43,385 nt of DNA from Blastomyces gilchristii SLH14081 (Eukaryota > Ascomycota > Eurotiomycetes > Onygenales > Ajellomycetaceae). The stretch's first letter is position 1. Each line of letters begins with the position of its first letter. Location: the NCBI RefSeq assembly GCF_000003855.2, contig NW_003101647.1, positions 22,043 to 65,427 on the forward strand, in the 5' to 3' direction. A program made the position numbers and the translations under genes. Positions 10,982 through 23,000 of this stretch are shown piece by piece. The notes beneath the pieces are model-generated. The model made no database searches. It saw nothing but the letters and a program-made list of their open reading frames with translations, and was not told where the DNA came from.

Positions 10982-13900
10982 CTAATCAATTTCCATCTCT
11001 TCATATTCAGATACTTCTGAATTGAGTCATTTTCTTATAACTGCTTGAGTTTCTGATAGAAAGTCTATTAAGTATTTAAGTCCTGTCTCAGTTGAGAATA
11101 AGAACCTTATATTTAATTGATTTAAATCATACTTCTTCTTTAATCTGACTCTAAGACTATTGTATAATGCACAATGTATTACAATATGCACAGAATTCTC
11201 ATTTGTATTGTAGAATGAGCACTCTGTTGAATCAAATCTATCATCAAATCTTTGTATATAGAATTTGAAATAATCATATTCTAGTTTTAACTGAATTATA
11301 AATGAGAATATTTTCTTTTTACATTTAATTGAATAAGATTTTCACTTTGATTTTGTCTCAAATCTTGAATAATGTATACTCTTCTTTTGTTTCTGCCAGC
11401 TTTCATTTCACTTATTTAAATAAGATTCTTTTATCTTTCTCTTTATGAAAGATCAGAACACTGTTTTTTGAATAGATCTGCTTAATTCTGAACTCTTTTT
11501 TACAGCTGAATCAGCTACTTCATTGTCATGAATATTCATATAAGCAGGAACTCAGTGCAGATAAATTATCAGCTTTGATATTCTTCTCTTTTGAATTTTT
11601 AAAACAGAGTTTAAGATCAGTTCAAGATTCATTTAATTATTATGAATCTGACTATTTCTAAGTCTTTTTAAAGCAGCTTGACTATCAGAGAATATTCATA
11701 TCTCTTTTAAACTATTTCCTCTTTCATGAGATTTTATTTCAATGAGTTTGAAAGCTTTCACTATTATAAATAGTTCAGCATCAAAGACTTCAGATTCACA
11801 GCCTAAATTTCAGAAATCTGAGATAAAATTGATATTATCTTCAGTATAAGCAATGTCTGCATCTAATCTATTCAAATTCTCATTTTTTAAGTCATCTGAG
11901 TAAATCAGAATAGAGTCTTTTATATTGATTGTAGAGATCTTCTTCAAATGCTGTTTATATTCTCTCTCTTTAGATAGTTCACTTATTTGTAAGTCTATGA
12001 GAGATTCTAGCTTTTCTCTTCAGAGAGATATCTTCTCATGATCAATTTTCTCAACATTTAATGAAGAAAATTGATTCTTAATAAGTGAACATAGTCTATA
12101 CAGTTGAGAGAGCATTTTCTTTAAAGCATTATTCTCATTTCAATTAAGAAATCTATTTCAATTCAGTTCATTTCCTGAGTTAACTGATGAAAATAAAGAA
12201 GAGACTCTTTCTCTGATTATATGATTTAAGCTCATCTTTATGACTCTCAGAGTATAGTTCATACAGGTCTTTTTAAATCAAATAGCAGAAGATGAAATTG
12301 AGGCTTCAATTTCTATTGCTTTAATAGAAGATGATTTGAATACTCTCAGAATTCTTCTCAAAGCTCTCTTTTGTAGACTTTGAAACAGTTTAGTGAAGTT
12401 ATCTTGATTATTTCATCAAACTTGAACTTCATAATCAGCTACTGAGATAATACAGGCTATGTATAACTGTCTCATAGTCTGAAAAGATAGACCTCTCTCA
12501 GTATTTGATAGTCTGATTATACTATTCAGTAGTCTCTCTGTCTTGATGATTCTTTGTTAAATATGATATTTAAAATTCAACTTAGAGTTTAATCATACTT
12601 CTAGTTATTTAACATTCAAACTGGGTTTAATCTCTTTATTCAGAAGAGTTAGACTTAGTTCTTTCTCATTAAATCTGAGAAAAAACTGAATTAACTCAGT
12701 TTTATTCATATTAAATTGAATTAGATTAATATCTGCTCTAATAAAGATTTTCTTTACTGCTTTCTCAATCACTTCTAAATTCTCTTTGATTATCTTTGAA
12801 CTGTAGAGTAGATCAATATTATCTATATAACTTGAAGATCTCACTATTTTCATCTCTCTATTCTTGAATAAATATGCAGTGTATATTGCAAATAAAACAG
12901 ATAAAATTGAAGATTCTTATGATACTTCTATTTTTATCTCAGTTTTATCTTGTTTTCTTTCATCAAAGAATAGTTGTATAATTCTTTTAGACATGAAACA
13001 ATTAACTCATTTTATTAGAGAAAGTGACAGTTTTAACATCTTCAAAGTTTGAATCATCTTAGACTTTGAAATATGATCAAATGCATCTTTTATATCAATA
13101 AAAACTGCAGTTGAGATCAGGTCTTCATACTTTGTTACTTGAATATCATGAATAACTGAGAGAACAGTGTTAATTACAGAATATTGTTTTCTATCTCTCA
13201 TTTATTCATTAAATAGAAGAGAATCACTAATAGAGCTTATAAAAGAAAATCTAGTAGTTATTATCTTTTCTAGAACTTTTCTTAAACAGTTCAACAGAGA
13301 TATTACTCTATATGACTTAGAAACTGAAGCTTTTCTATTAGGTTTTTTAAGGATTACTTCAGTAGCTTCTCTTCAGCATTCAGAATGATAATCATTTCTT
13401 AAGAGATTGAAAAAGAGCTTAACATATTTATTCTTCAAGTAGAAATATGTGTTTTGAATAATTAAATGATTAATTGAATCAGACCCTGTAGCAGTTTTAA
13501 TTGAACTTGAGAATATTACTGACTCTAGTTCATCACATGTAAGCTCAGATCATTCTCAGTTATTTTCATTAATATATTTATAAAATAACATATTCTCCTC
13601 TTCTAAATGTGATGAGTTTTAAAAGAGAATTCTTATAAAAGCTTGATATTCTTTTTTAAAAGAGTTTACTGTATACAATTCATTCTGAAATTCATATTCT
13701 AAGATTGAAAGCTTTGCTACACTTCTTGTTTTAGTATAGTTAAAGGCTTTAAAAACTTCTTTTTCTTATACTTCTTTAAGAAATTTGTTCCAGTAATCTG
13801 TTTTGACTTTTTTAATATCTGAAAAATATTCATTTTGAATAGCTTTGAACTCTTCATCAGATATTAAGTTATTCTTTCACTCTCTCTTAACAGTGACTAA

Positions 13901-14926
13901 TTGCTTTCTTTTAGAAGTGATATTCTTATTTCATCAAGATTTGAAATACTCAGAAGACTTTTTCTTTGAAATATTTTCTTTAATACTTGTTAGAAGAATA
14001 GATGTAATCAGCTTTACTCTATTCTTAAGTATTTCATTTAAGATATCTTGACTTTGATTTCAATAGAGCTCACTCTGTCTTTCAGATTTCAGCTGTTTTA
14101 CTCTTTCTTCAACTGCTTTTTAATCAGCTTTTTCAAAGTTATACTGATTAGAGAGAAGAGGATTTTCACTTCTTTATTTTTCACTCAGTTTAATATTAAA
14201 TTGAATGATCTCATGATCTGATTCTGAGGTTTCATTTGAATCTATAAATCAGTTTATAAGTCTTTTTTCAATTAGATTTTGTGATATGAAAGTTAGATCT
14301 ATAATAGATTTCTGTTTCATGTCTTTTCTAAAGAATGTTTATTAATCAGACTTGTTAACTAAATCTATTGAATGCTTAAAAGTTCATTTAATCAGTTTAT
14401 CTGCTCTTACTGCTCTTATACACTCTGAGTTTCATCAGAGATGATGTGCATTGAAGTTTTCTGTAATTATAGAGTTTTTTAACAGAGTTATATTTAAAAA
14501 TTCTCTATTAATTATTCAGATATTGTTGTTTTCTTTCAATGACTTTTCATTATAAATATTTATAAGTTGAATAGTATTAAACTCATTCTCTTTATCTATA
14601 ATATCACTCACTAGAATATCAGAGTCAGATATGATATCAAATCTTAAATTAAATTAATATCTTGATCTTTTTCTCTCATAGATCACTACTCTTGATTTTA
14701 TCTCAGATTTTTCAGAAAGAAAGCAGTAATAGCTTGAATAAGAAATGATGTACTTTTACTCAGTATCAAAGTTTGATTCTTGAAGAAGTATAAAGTCAAC
14801 TTTTTATTCAAATGCAATCTAAAGACAAGAATAAATACAATTTGAGTTTCTATTCATATTATTTTAAATAAATGTGATTTTTGAAGAGTTTTTAAACTTT
14901 TTTTGTTATTTTTGTTATATATTCAT
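10982..14926 (-). pseudogene. LINE ORF2: APE endonuclease, reverse transcriptase, RNase H
   Basis: About 1,315 codons from an ATG at 14926 to TAG at 10982, with many stops (TGA and TAA). The N-terminal apurinic-type endonuclease shows VDFILLQESNFD (about 14770-14800) and NFNAHH near 14450 (from a GDFNAHH-type motif). The RT region is still open at 13201-13007, reading IDIKDAFDHISKSKM, and at 12853-12605, reading SSYIDNIDLL (from YVDD-type). RNase H follows with ESEVFDAELFII (about 11770-11810) and IFSDSQAALKRL (about 11660-11700). Near the C-terminus a zinc-like motif reads C-S-F-Y ... H-x4-C at about 11160-11230 (second Cys changed to Tyr). The protein would nick the target and copy the LINE RNA there. 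Length and domain order match Tad1-type ORF2. It is inactive. Confidence 0.88.
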
Positions 14927-14991
14927 ACTAAGAGAGAGTAGAGATAGAGTAGAATCTAATTCCTATCATCAGATAATGAATTATAACTATT

Positions 14992-16548
14992 TTAAAAAGT
15001 AGGAATCTTAACTGCTTATATTATATCTAGTTTATCATCAGAGTCATTTCTCAATTCTCTAATCTTAACAGAAGTTTGAGAATTCAAATTCTGTTTATAC
15101 TTAGCTAAAGAATTGAAGTTTGAAGATCTAGATAATTGAGAATTTCTTCTTTTTAAGCTTGCAGTTGTAGATTTACTAGCTTGACTTTTCTCTTCAGTTT
15201 TAGATTCACTTTGAGCTTCATCTTTTCTTCAGTTCTTCTGAGTTCTTGAAGTAAATACACATTCTTTTGAGCTAGATGTATGTTTTTCTTTACAATTAAA
15301 GCACTTAAGCAGAGTATATTAACATATTTCATCTCTTTTTAAGCATGTTTCATATTTATGCTCACTAGTTTTATAATCTCTAGCACAGAATATGCATTTT
15401 GAGTCTCTGAAATAAGAGATTATAAACTGTTCATATCTTTGACAGTTTGAACACTGTGTTTAAGCTTTGAGATTCATTCTTGAGTCTTTGTATTCATGAA
15501 CTCTCATTTTCAAACCTGCTACTCTTACTTCAGAGATTCTTGATTATTCAAGTGTTTTTGTATATACTAGAACAGAGACATTTCTTCTACTCTGTCTGAA
15601 CTCAATTGAATTAAGTCATACAGGCTCTTTTCTCAGTTGAATAGAATTGTATTCTTGTAATTTATTTTTAAGAAGTAGTATTTCTTTCTCACAGTCAAAG
15701 ATTTCAACTGAAATATTATAAAGAATGAATTTATCTCACTTTTCATCTCTTTCAGATAGAATTGTTGTGTTTAACAGAGATTCTACTACTGACTTTCAGA
15801 GATTCTCATTCTGAATAAGGAATTCTGCACTGAATTCAGGCATTTTGATCAGAATGATGAAGTTTTCAAAGAAGAATGACTCAATTGAAGCTATAACTAA
15901 TTTTTAAACTTTAATATCAGTTATTAACTGAGAAAAGAACTACTGATTGATTTCATTTCTAATTCTGAAAATGAGATTTGAGTTTAGCTTATTTCTCTGT
16001 AAGATATTCTGATTTAAGACTTTAAGAATAAGTCTTCTATTTCTGAAGATTTGAAGATTTTTCTCTTTTTATATTTTTTTCTTCACTCTTCTATCAATAG
16101 AAGTATGAGCAGTATTCTTCTCAGTTTTGTCAGAATTTTGAGCAGATTTTGAGACAGCAGATTTAGAGATAGCAGGTTTAGAGATAGCAGATTCAGCTGC
16201 TTGAGTATATATTTTCTTCTGATTTAAAGAAGAAGAAGAAGAAGAAGTAGAAAAGAAAGAAGAGTAAACTGAAGAGTCAGTGATTGTATTAGAAATTTTC
16301 AAAGTTTTTAAAACTATGTTTGAAATTTTAAGTTTGAACTTGATCACTTTCTGTAGTTATCTAGTCTGAGTATAAAGAATTAACAGAACTTCTTCATTTA
16401 TCTCACTCAGACACTGCTTTTCAAGAATTTTACTTACTTTTTCAAGTTTCTATATTTCAAGAACTTGTTATTTCTCTATTTCTTCTTTCTTTCTTCTCTT
16501 CAGAATTTCAATCTCAGGAATAGCATTTGAGAAAGCATTCTTTTTCAT
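14992..16548 (-). pseudogene. LINE ORF1 (gag-like, zinc knuckles)
   Basis: About 518 codons from an ATG at 16548 (MKKNAFSNAIPEIEILKRRK) to TAA at 14992. The N-terminal part is charged and coiled-coil-like. A Ser-rich linker with repeats of AISKPAISKSAVSKSA is still open at 16347-16069. The C-terminal part has a run of Cys/His knuckles at about 15250-15460: CSNCQRYEQ, CIFCARDY ... H ... C, and CFNCKEKHTSSSKEC. This knuckle arrangement is typical of LINE ORF1 RNA-binding proteins. Internal stops make it a pseudogene. It ends 66 bp before the ORF2 ATG. Confidence 0.82.
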
Positions 16549-17613
16549 ATTAACTAAGTGTACTTTCAAACTTATTATTCTTACTCAATGAAAAGTTGAT
16601 CAGACTAATTTAATTGAGATATTTATTAAACTCTTTTGAATTAAAAAGTTGATCAGAGTATTTCAATTAAGAGGTTTCTAAGTCTGTTTTCAATTGAAAA
16701 GTTAATCAGACTATTTTAAAAGAAGAATAACAGACTTTTGTATATAAAATACCTGATTTTTTTCACACTAGTTCAGTAACTAGGTTAGATTTTTAAAGAG
16801 AATCTAATAAACTAAAATTGATTTTTAAGATAAATCAATAAAATCTTTACAATCTCTTTCTTAAGATACAGTGAGAAAAAGTATGATATCAATTGATAAT
16901 AAATTAGATAATATGACAGTTTTTGAGAGAAAAACTGATAAAAAATAAATTAATTTTTTGCAGAGAAATTGATTAAAACTATTCAATTTTATTCTAAATT
17001 ATTCAATTCTTCTTACATAACAAGTGTGCAACTCAAATCAGTCAATAAAGAGTGTAAAAAAGAATTAAGTATTAATAAAAGCTCTTCAGTCACTGAAAAA
17101 GTAATTCTTATTTAAAAGAATATAAAATTATGACAGAAAACAACTCTGTTTTTAATTCTTTGTAAGAATATTATATAAAACTCAGAGAAAAATATCTTAC
17201 TTTTTCAAGAGAAGTAAAAAACTATTTCTAAGATCTTTTTTTTGCATTAACTGCTGCAGAAGAATGAGATAGAAACTGCTAAGATATGCACTACTATATA
17301 TCTTCTATCAAGACTTTCCCTCTTCAGAGTCTTGATATTATAGAGAATATAAGTCTATTTCTATATAATAATGTAAATATTGTCAGCAGGATGTAGAGAA
17401 ACTGGTTATTTATATCTCAAAATAGAAGACTTTGTCAATGATTATATTAATATAGAGTTAATTCTCAAATTCAATAGAAATCTAGTGTTGCTGTTCTCAA
17501 TCTCTTACAGAATCTATTGAATATTGAGATATTAAAACTAGATTTAATATATCTCACTGTGCAGGGATCAAAGGCTCAGTCAGATCTTGAGATATACTGA
17601 TTTTATAGTTATC
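16549..17613 (-). other. LINE 5' UTR, AT-rich hypermutated part
   Basis: About 1.07 kb upstream of ORF1 with no long open frame on either strand. It is depleted of CG, CC and GG like the ORFs, and changes abruptly to unmutated sequence near 17614-17640. Confidence 0.6.
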
Positions 17614-18252
17614 ATATCTGCTGATTATGTATTAAGTACAGTTGCTGAGGTATCTCTTTGTATTTTTCTGCTGGGGATGGGCCAGATCGGGAGGGGCGGT
17701 ACAAGGGTGGGACTTGGTGTTGATGTCTTGGTACATCAAAGACAGAGAGGGTTTTTCACAGAGAATGCACTTCAGATGTGTCTGTTGACTATGTGCTTGA
17801 TACTATTGCTGAGGTATCTTTTTGTATTTTTCTGCCGGAGGTGGGCCAGATTGGGAAGGGCGGTACATGGGTGGGACTTGGCGTTGATGTTTTGGAACAT
17901 CAAAGATAGACAGGGTTTTCGTGGAAGATGCTTCTCAGATATCTCCACAATTACAGGTCAGGGATCTTCCAAAATCGAGAAGATTGATGCATATGGTTAG
18001 GTCTCTTCGCCTTACAATTTGTATGGCAATTTGGCCCAGGGTTGTGGTGTGGTAGGGGTGAACGGGGGATAATCCCACACAGAAGTTTCGAACAACGTCT
18101 GGTTCATGTTTGGCTGGATAACTCCACCACCACACGGGGTATGCGGTCGGCGATGGGGTCAAAATGCTCGTATGATCGAGGGCTTTTTGATGGATCTATC
18201 GGCGGGTTCTTATTCGAAAAATTGAGCGAGTTCGTGGTGGAGCGCTTGCGTG
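17614..18252 (-). repeat. LINE 5' terminal island with ~163-bp tandem monomers, largely unmutated
   Basis: The block keeps CG, CC and GG throughout, unlike the DNA on both sides. A unit of about 164 bp is repeated: TTGCTGAGGTATCT occurs at 17642 and 17806, and GGGCCAGAT plus GGGCGGTAC recur at the same spacing. A partial unit lies before 17642. The rest (about 17940-18252) is a single-copy 5' terminal part. A second copy of the block, on the opposite strand, is at 41626-42152. Its position inside the LINE target duplication marks it as the LINE 5' end, where monomer arrays act as promoters in some mammalian LINEs; that role here is inference. Open frames on either strand (17587-18000, 18042-18386) show no recognisable protein. 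Confidence 0.75.
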
Positions 18253-18271
18253 AGATCTATATCAACTATGA
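18253..18271. repeat. LINE target-site duplication, right copy
   Basis: AGATCTATATCAACTATGA, paired with 10592-10609. The integrase frame of copy B continues through it. Confidence 0.85.
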
Positions 18272-19260
18272 AATGCTGTGCAAGTTTCTAACTGATAACA
18301 GTGTGAATCTCATAGAAGAAGTGATGAGGCATTTCATGAATCAGTTACAGACAAGATATCATAGAACAACATTATATCACTTATGAATAAATAGAAAAGT
18401 GAAATGCTTGAATGAAATCTTGAGTAATATACTGATGAAATATCTAATGAATAAGTCTATGAGATTATGAGATGAATATCTCAGTCAGGTACTATTAGTC
18501 ACATGAATTTAACAGCATGCAGTCTTCAAGTATTCATTATTCTATCTGTTGTATGAATTGCACCTGCACATTCTGAAAAATGCTTTGAAAAAGATAAGAG
18601 AGAAAACAGCAGTTATAGATGCAGTAGTAGCAGTTACAGATACAACAGTTACAGACACAGAATCAAGATTGAAAGAGATCAGCTATGCACATGTAAAAGC
18701 TAATGAGTTACTTCTGAACTGAGCAATTCAATTGAAAAGAATATGAGACTCACTAGTTAAGAAATCAAGTCTCAAGATAAGAATATAAGTTCTTATATAT
18801 AATAAGAGTTCTGAGAAGTTTCAATCTAGATGGTTTAAGTTATATAAAATACTCAAATCACATTCTCTGAGAATATATGCATTGAAAGAATTAGAGAGAC
18901 AGATCTTATACAACTTAATAAATAATTCATAACTTATAGAAGTAAAGATATAAGACTTGAGTAAATTATAATCATTCACAGCACTATTATCAGTGTTGAA
19001 AAAGAAGAGACTTATAATTAAAAAGTCTCATGAAGTAAGAGAAATCATAGATACTTATAAATCAGATAATCTCACTTATTCTGATCTTTTCATGATTATA
19101 AGAAAAGAATGAAAAGAAATGAAGAAATCAGATAAACATCACACTTCAATAAGTGATAAGACTGTAGCTGATTATATAATAACACATCACAGATAGTAGA
19201 TATAATATAGTAAAGAGCAGTCTCAAAGCAGCAGACTTATATATAAGTCAGATCACAGAA
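18272..19260 (+). pseudogene. pol: pol of copy B, part 2: integrase core, GPY/F module, C-terminal extension
   Basis: Continues the integrase after the LINE. The catalytic core reads FLTDNSVNLIEEVMRHF, then RYHRTTLYHL where family members have a PYHPQTNG-type motif. Then comes EILSNILMKYLMNKSMRL and the C-terminal GPY/F module, KFQSRWFKLYKIL (about 18805-18850; GP changed to KL). After this the frame goes on for roughly 100 codons with a readable, conserved-looking tail: LLSVLKKKRLIIKKSHEVRE, IIDTYKSDNLTYSDLFMII and TVADYIITHH. It is not a chromodomain and I cannot name it. Stops, often TGA at expected Trp, make it inactive. Confidence 0.83.
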
Positions 19261-19782
19261 GAAAAAGAAATTCAGAGTTGAATTTAACTGTTTATATCAG
19301 TTCAATTGTGAAGATAACAGAGAATGAAGCATCTGAAACATTCATGAATACATGAGATTAAGTCATCTCAATCTCTGAAAATACTTAGAGATCAGATAAG
19401 ATTAGTTTTAATGAGCTGTTCACTGTAGTAATCTAAGCAGGTGAAGAGAGATAGTATAATATATGAGACAGAATTACAAAAGATAAAAGCTGCTGAATCT
19501 AGTTACTAAATACTGTATTATATAGAGATTGTATAAGAGAAGTGACTAGCAGATAAAGAAAAAGTATAAGAAAAGAAAAGAAATAATGAATTAATTATTA
19601 ACTGTAAGAGTCAGCTGTAAAGATAAATGTTATTATATACATTTCATTCATTTTCATATATTATATATTAATCTATTTTCAACATCACATTATCTGAAAA
19701 ACATTAAAAATAAAGAAAATCTCAAAACTTGAGATCTGTAAGAGATTTGAGAGCTGTAAGCTGCTTTTATAATAATACTATA
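19261..19782 (+). other. 3' region of copy B, before chromovirus D
   Basis: About 520 bp after the readable pol frame. Purine-rich and full of stops, with no domain I recognise. The segment continues after D at 25471. Confidence 0.5.
19778..19782. repeat. Target-site duplication of chromovirus D, left (CTATA)
   Basis: CTATA precedes the left LTR and follows the right LTR at 25466-25470, an exact 5-bp match as expected for a Ty3/gypsy integrase. Confidence 0.9.
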
Positions 19783-20091
19783 TGTAAGAGGCCTACGCCG
19801 AATAGATCAGTATAATATTGATAGGTCTTATATAACAAAGATAAAAATGTTAGAGAAGGAAAGAAAGAGAAAGTGCGAGAATCAGTGATTGAGATGAATA
19901 TTTATACATGTATGTGGTGGTGTACGCGGTGAAGCTTCGGGGCGGAAGAATATACGCGTGTTCATAGTAGCTGAGGATCAGTGATCAAGAATGGCTGAGA
20001 ATCAGAGTGTATATATTCAAGAATGAAGTGATTAGAATCTGTGAAGTGTAACAGAATAGTCTATATAATTGATTAAGTACAGCCTGTCACA
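19783..20091 (-). repeat. 3' LTR of chromovirus D
   Basis: 309 bp, from TGTAAGAGGCC to GCCTGTCACA on the plus strand. All nine remaining CpG are in the outer (left) half, while the inner half has TTGATTAAGTACAGCC where the other LTR has CGGGCGC. Just inside, the minus strand reads GAAAGAAGAGACTAA, a decayed polypurine tract. Confidence 0.95.
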
Positions 20092-23000
20092 TTAGTCTCT
20101 TCTTTCAGAAGCAGTTTCTATCAGTCAAGAACTGTTGTTTCAGATAACATAGAACTTGAAGTTTAGATCAGTTGATTGTAGCTGACTCATTTCACAAGAT
20201 ATTACTGGCTGCAGTCATGAGATCTCTTATCAAGAATATTCTCAATCTCTCACTCAAGCTCATTATCTTCTTCTACAATGTCTGATGACTGTCAGTCAGA
20301 AGTCAGTTGAGAAGAAAATGAATTGATGATAGTGCAGTGAAGCAAGCTTATATAAAATATATTATGAATCTCTGATAATGTGTTAAGATAGTAGTTATGA
20401 CTATCTAGAACTTCTATCACTTTATACTTGATATGACAGTAATCTAGTGTATGAGATGAATATGTGATTTGTATATTCTTAAGATTCAATTATATCAGAT
20501 CTTCTATCTTATATTATTCAGTGAGATCTTGATAAACATTGATTTAATTCTCTTAATCTTGTTTCACAGTTGTCATGAAGATCTCTGCTCAATCACAGAC
20601 ATCTCAGAGCTTTATTACTATATTATCAGTGATCTGAATTGAACTGTAGAGATCTGATATGAACTATGTAATCTCTAGAAGATTTAACACTTTCATATGA
20701 TATCTATGTGTAAGAAAGAATAAGCTTATATCTGTTAAAATAGTATCTTGACTATTAATAGTGATCTCTGCATATAGAAGAAGATTATATTAATTATCTT
20801 ATAAGTAATTACAGAACTTACAGAGATAATTCTTCACAGTCTGAATTATTCATTCTGATATATTATCAGTCTCAGAGTGATAGACAGTTGATAGACAGTG
20901 TATAATCTTAAGAACTTGACAGATTCTTGTTTAGAGAGTACTTATAAATTGACAGTTCTGATCTAATACTATAGATCTCAGTAATTCATATATTTAATAG
21001 AACAGACTCTGTAGAAAAGCTTCAGCAACTTGTTCAGTATTCATCTTATTATAAGATTTCAATATTACATCTTTACTCAGTTAATTCATAATAATCAGAA
21101 TATTTCTACAATTCTTACTCTTAGATAGATTGACAGTGAAGTTAATTACTACATCTTATCAGATTCTATCAGAGATATTGAGTGATTTTAATAGATCTTT
21201 TCTACAGTTCTTTTATAAGATAACAGAAGAACAGTGATTACAGTTTCAGACAAAGTATCTGATACTGTTTAATATCTTGAGTTAGTAGAACTCTCAGAAG
21301 ATCATTCTATACAGTTATTCACAGCCTGAATAACTGATTATACATGAATCATACATCTCTTGTATTATTTGAGTGTGTAAGGATTTGAAATGAGAGACTC
21401 AGTGTTATTTATGAAATTATAGAGTATTAGTATTATTAATTGAATATTCTGAGATATTGATTCTTATATGTAGTTCTGAGAAAAATCAGAGTGCTTCTTA
21501 ACATACTGTTTCAGTGAGAGTTTAAAGAAGTTCATTTATCTGAGCTGCTGTATATCACAGTTTATTCAGTATAGAGAAAGTGAAGATATCAATAACAGTT
21601 CTAACTAAAGAAGTATATATAGTGTCATGAACTGTTTTATCTTGATTAACTAGTATCTTCAGATTCAAGAGCTGATGCTCTTGATTCATTCAGTGAGTAT
21701 CTATTACATCAAATAATATATCTTACACTCATCATAAGAGAGTATTTATCATTGAGTTCTGACTATCAGAACAGTAGTGTATTATAAAATGAAAGCAGCT
21801 TAAGAACTCAGATTATTATATCTATTATTTAGTGAGTTTATAAGTAATTATGAAGTATTTGAGATTCTTATAATCTATAACTATCTCAAATTCAGAGATA
21901 CTTCAGAGTTCAGAGTCTCATTCATCTAAACAGTGTATAATTATAAGAAGTTTCTTATCATAGATCTTATAATTATATTCAGTGAGACTCAGTTTCTTAG
22001 ACATGAAGACATATGATTATAAAACATCTTTATTATTATATTATAATATCACTTCTTCTATTATATAGTCAGAGAAATCAGCTTCAATAACTATCTTATA
22101 ATTAGAATTAAATATTATCAGTAGAGAAGTATTAATGAACATCTTCTTCATCTGTATAAATACAGCTTTGATATTCACTGATTATTAAAATACTGAGTCT
22201 TTCTTAGTGAGATCTGTAAGTAATCTTATAATATCTGAGAAGTTTTATATAAATCACTGATAGAAGTTAGTAAATCTGATAAAGCTTTATATATCTTTCA
22301 CAGTACACAGAGCTTCTTATTCAAGAATGATGAAGACTTTCTCAGAATTCATTCAAATTCTCTTATCAGCTTCTATAATAAAACTCAGATACTTAGTACT
22401 CTTGACTTCAAAATCACACTTATTAATATCTATCAGTAGTTCTACTTCTTATAGCTGTTGTAATATCTTTCATACATATTCTTGATATTCTTTTCTGAAT
22501 TCATCAGTGAAGATGAGAATATCATCTAAATAAGCAGATATAAACTTATTAAGAAAATCTCAGAGTACTCAGTTAATATACTTCTGAAATATACTAAAGA
22601 TATTAATCAGTTCAAAGAGTGAGACTATTCATTTAAAGAGATTATAACATGTTTGAAATACTGTAAGTCATTCATCTTCTTCAGTGATATAAATCTTATA
22701 AAATGTGATAATAATATCTAGTTTTATAAATCATTGAGCTTATCTGATCTGTGCTAGAGTTTCATTGATAAGAGATAAGAGATATCAATCTTTCTTTGTC
22801 AATCTGTTCAGATCTTAGTAGTTCACACAGAATCAGAGTTCTTTATCTGATTTCTTTACAAAGAGAATAGAAGCTGCAGTAGAAGAGTTACTAATATGTA
22901 TAAATTCTTTATTTAACAGATCATTGAGTGTCTTTTGAAGAAGAAGAAGTTCATCTTAAAACATGTTATAAAGAGAGTCTCATAACAGTTCAGAATTCTT

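Larger units (their letters stand above)
10610..18252 (-). mobile_element. Tad1-like non-LTR retrotransposon (LINE), apparently full length
   Basis: On the minus strand the order is: 5' monomer island (18252-17614), AT-rich 5' UTR (17613-16549), ORF1 (16548-14992), ORF2 with endonuclease, RT, RNase H and C-terminal zinc motif (14926-10982), a 3' UTR of about 370 bp, and a TAA-repeat tail at 10610-10620. An 18/19-bp target duplication flanks it, and it interrupts the integrase of copy B. A second copy of the same 5' end at 41626 supports the position of the 5' terminus. ORF1, ORF2 and RNase H together fit the Tad1/I group known from fungi. Both ORFs are broken by stops, so the element is dead. 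Confidence 0.88.

Noticed and set aside
13845..14051. Plus-strand small proteins inside the LINE (also 12864-13052 and 13167-13388)
   Set aside because: They are antisense to the endonuclease and RT region of ORF2, where the minus-strand reading has recognisable motifs.
17587..18386. Plus-strand protein genes in the GC-richer island (137 and 114 codons)
   Set aside because: The first frame spans tandem monomers and changes frame between units; the second runs from the LINE 5' end into the integrase of copy B across the target duplication. Neither resembles a known protein.
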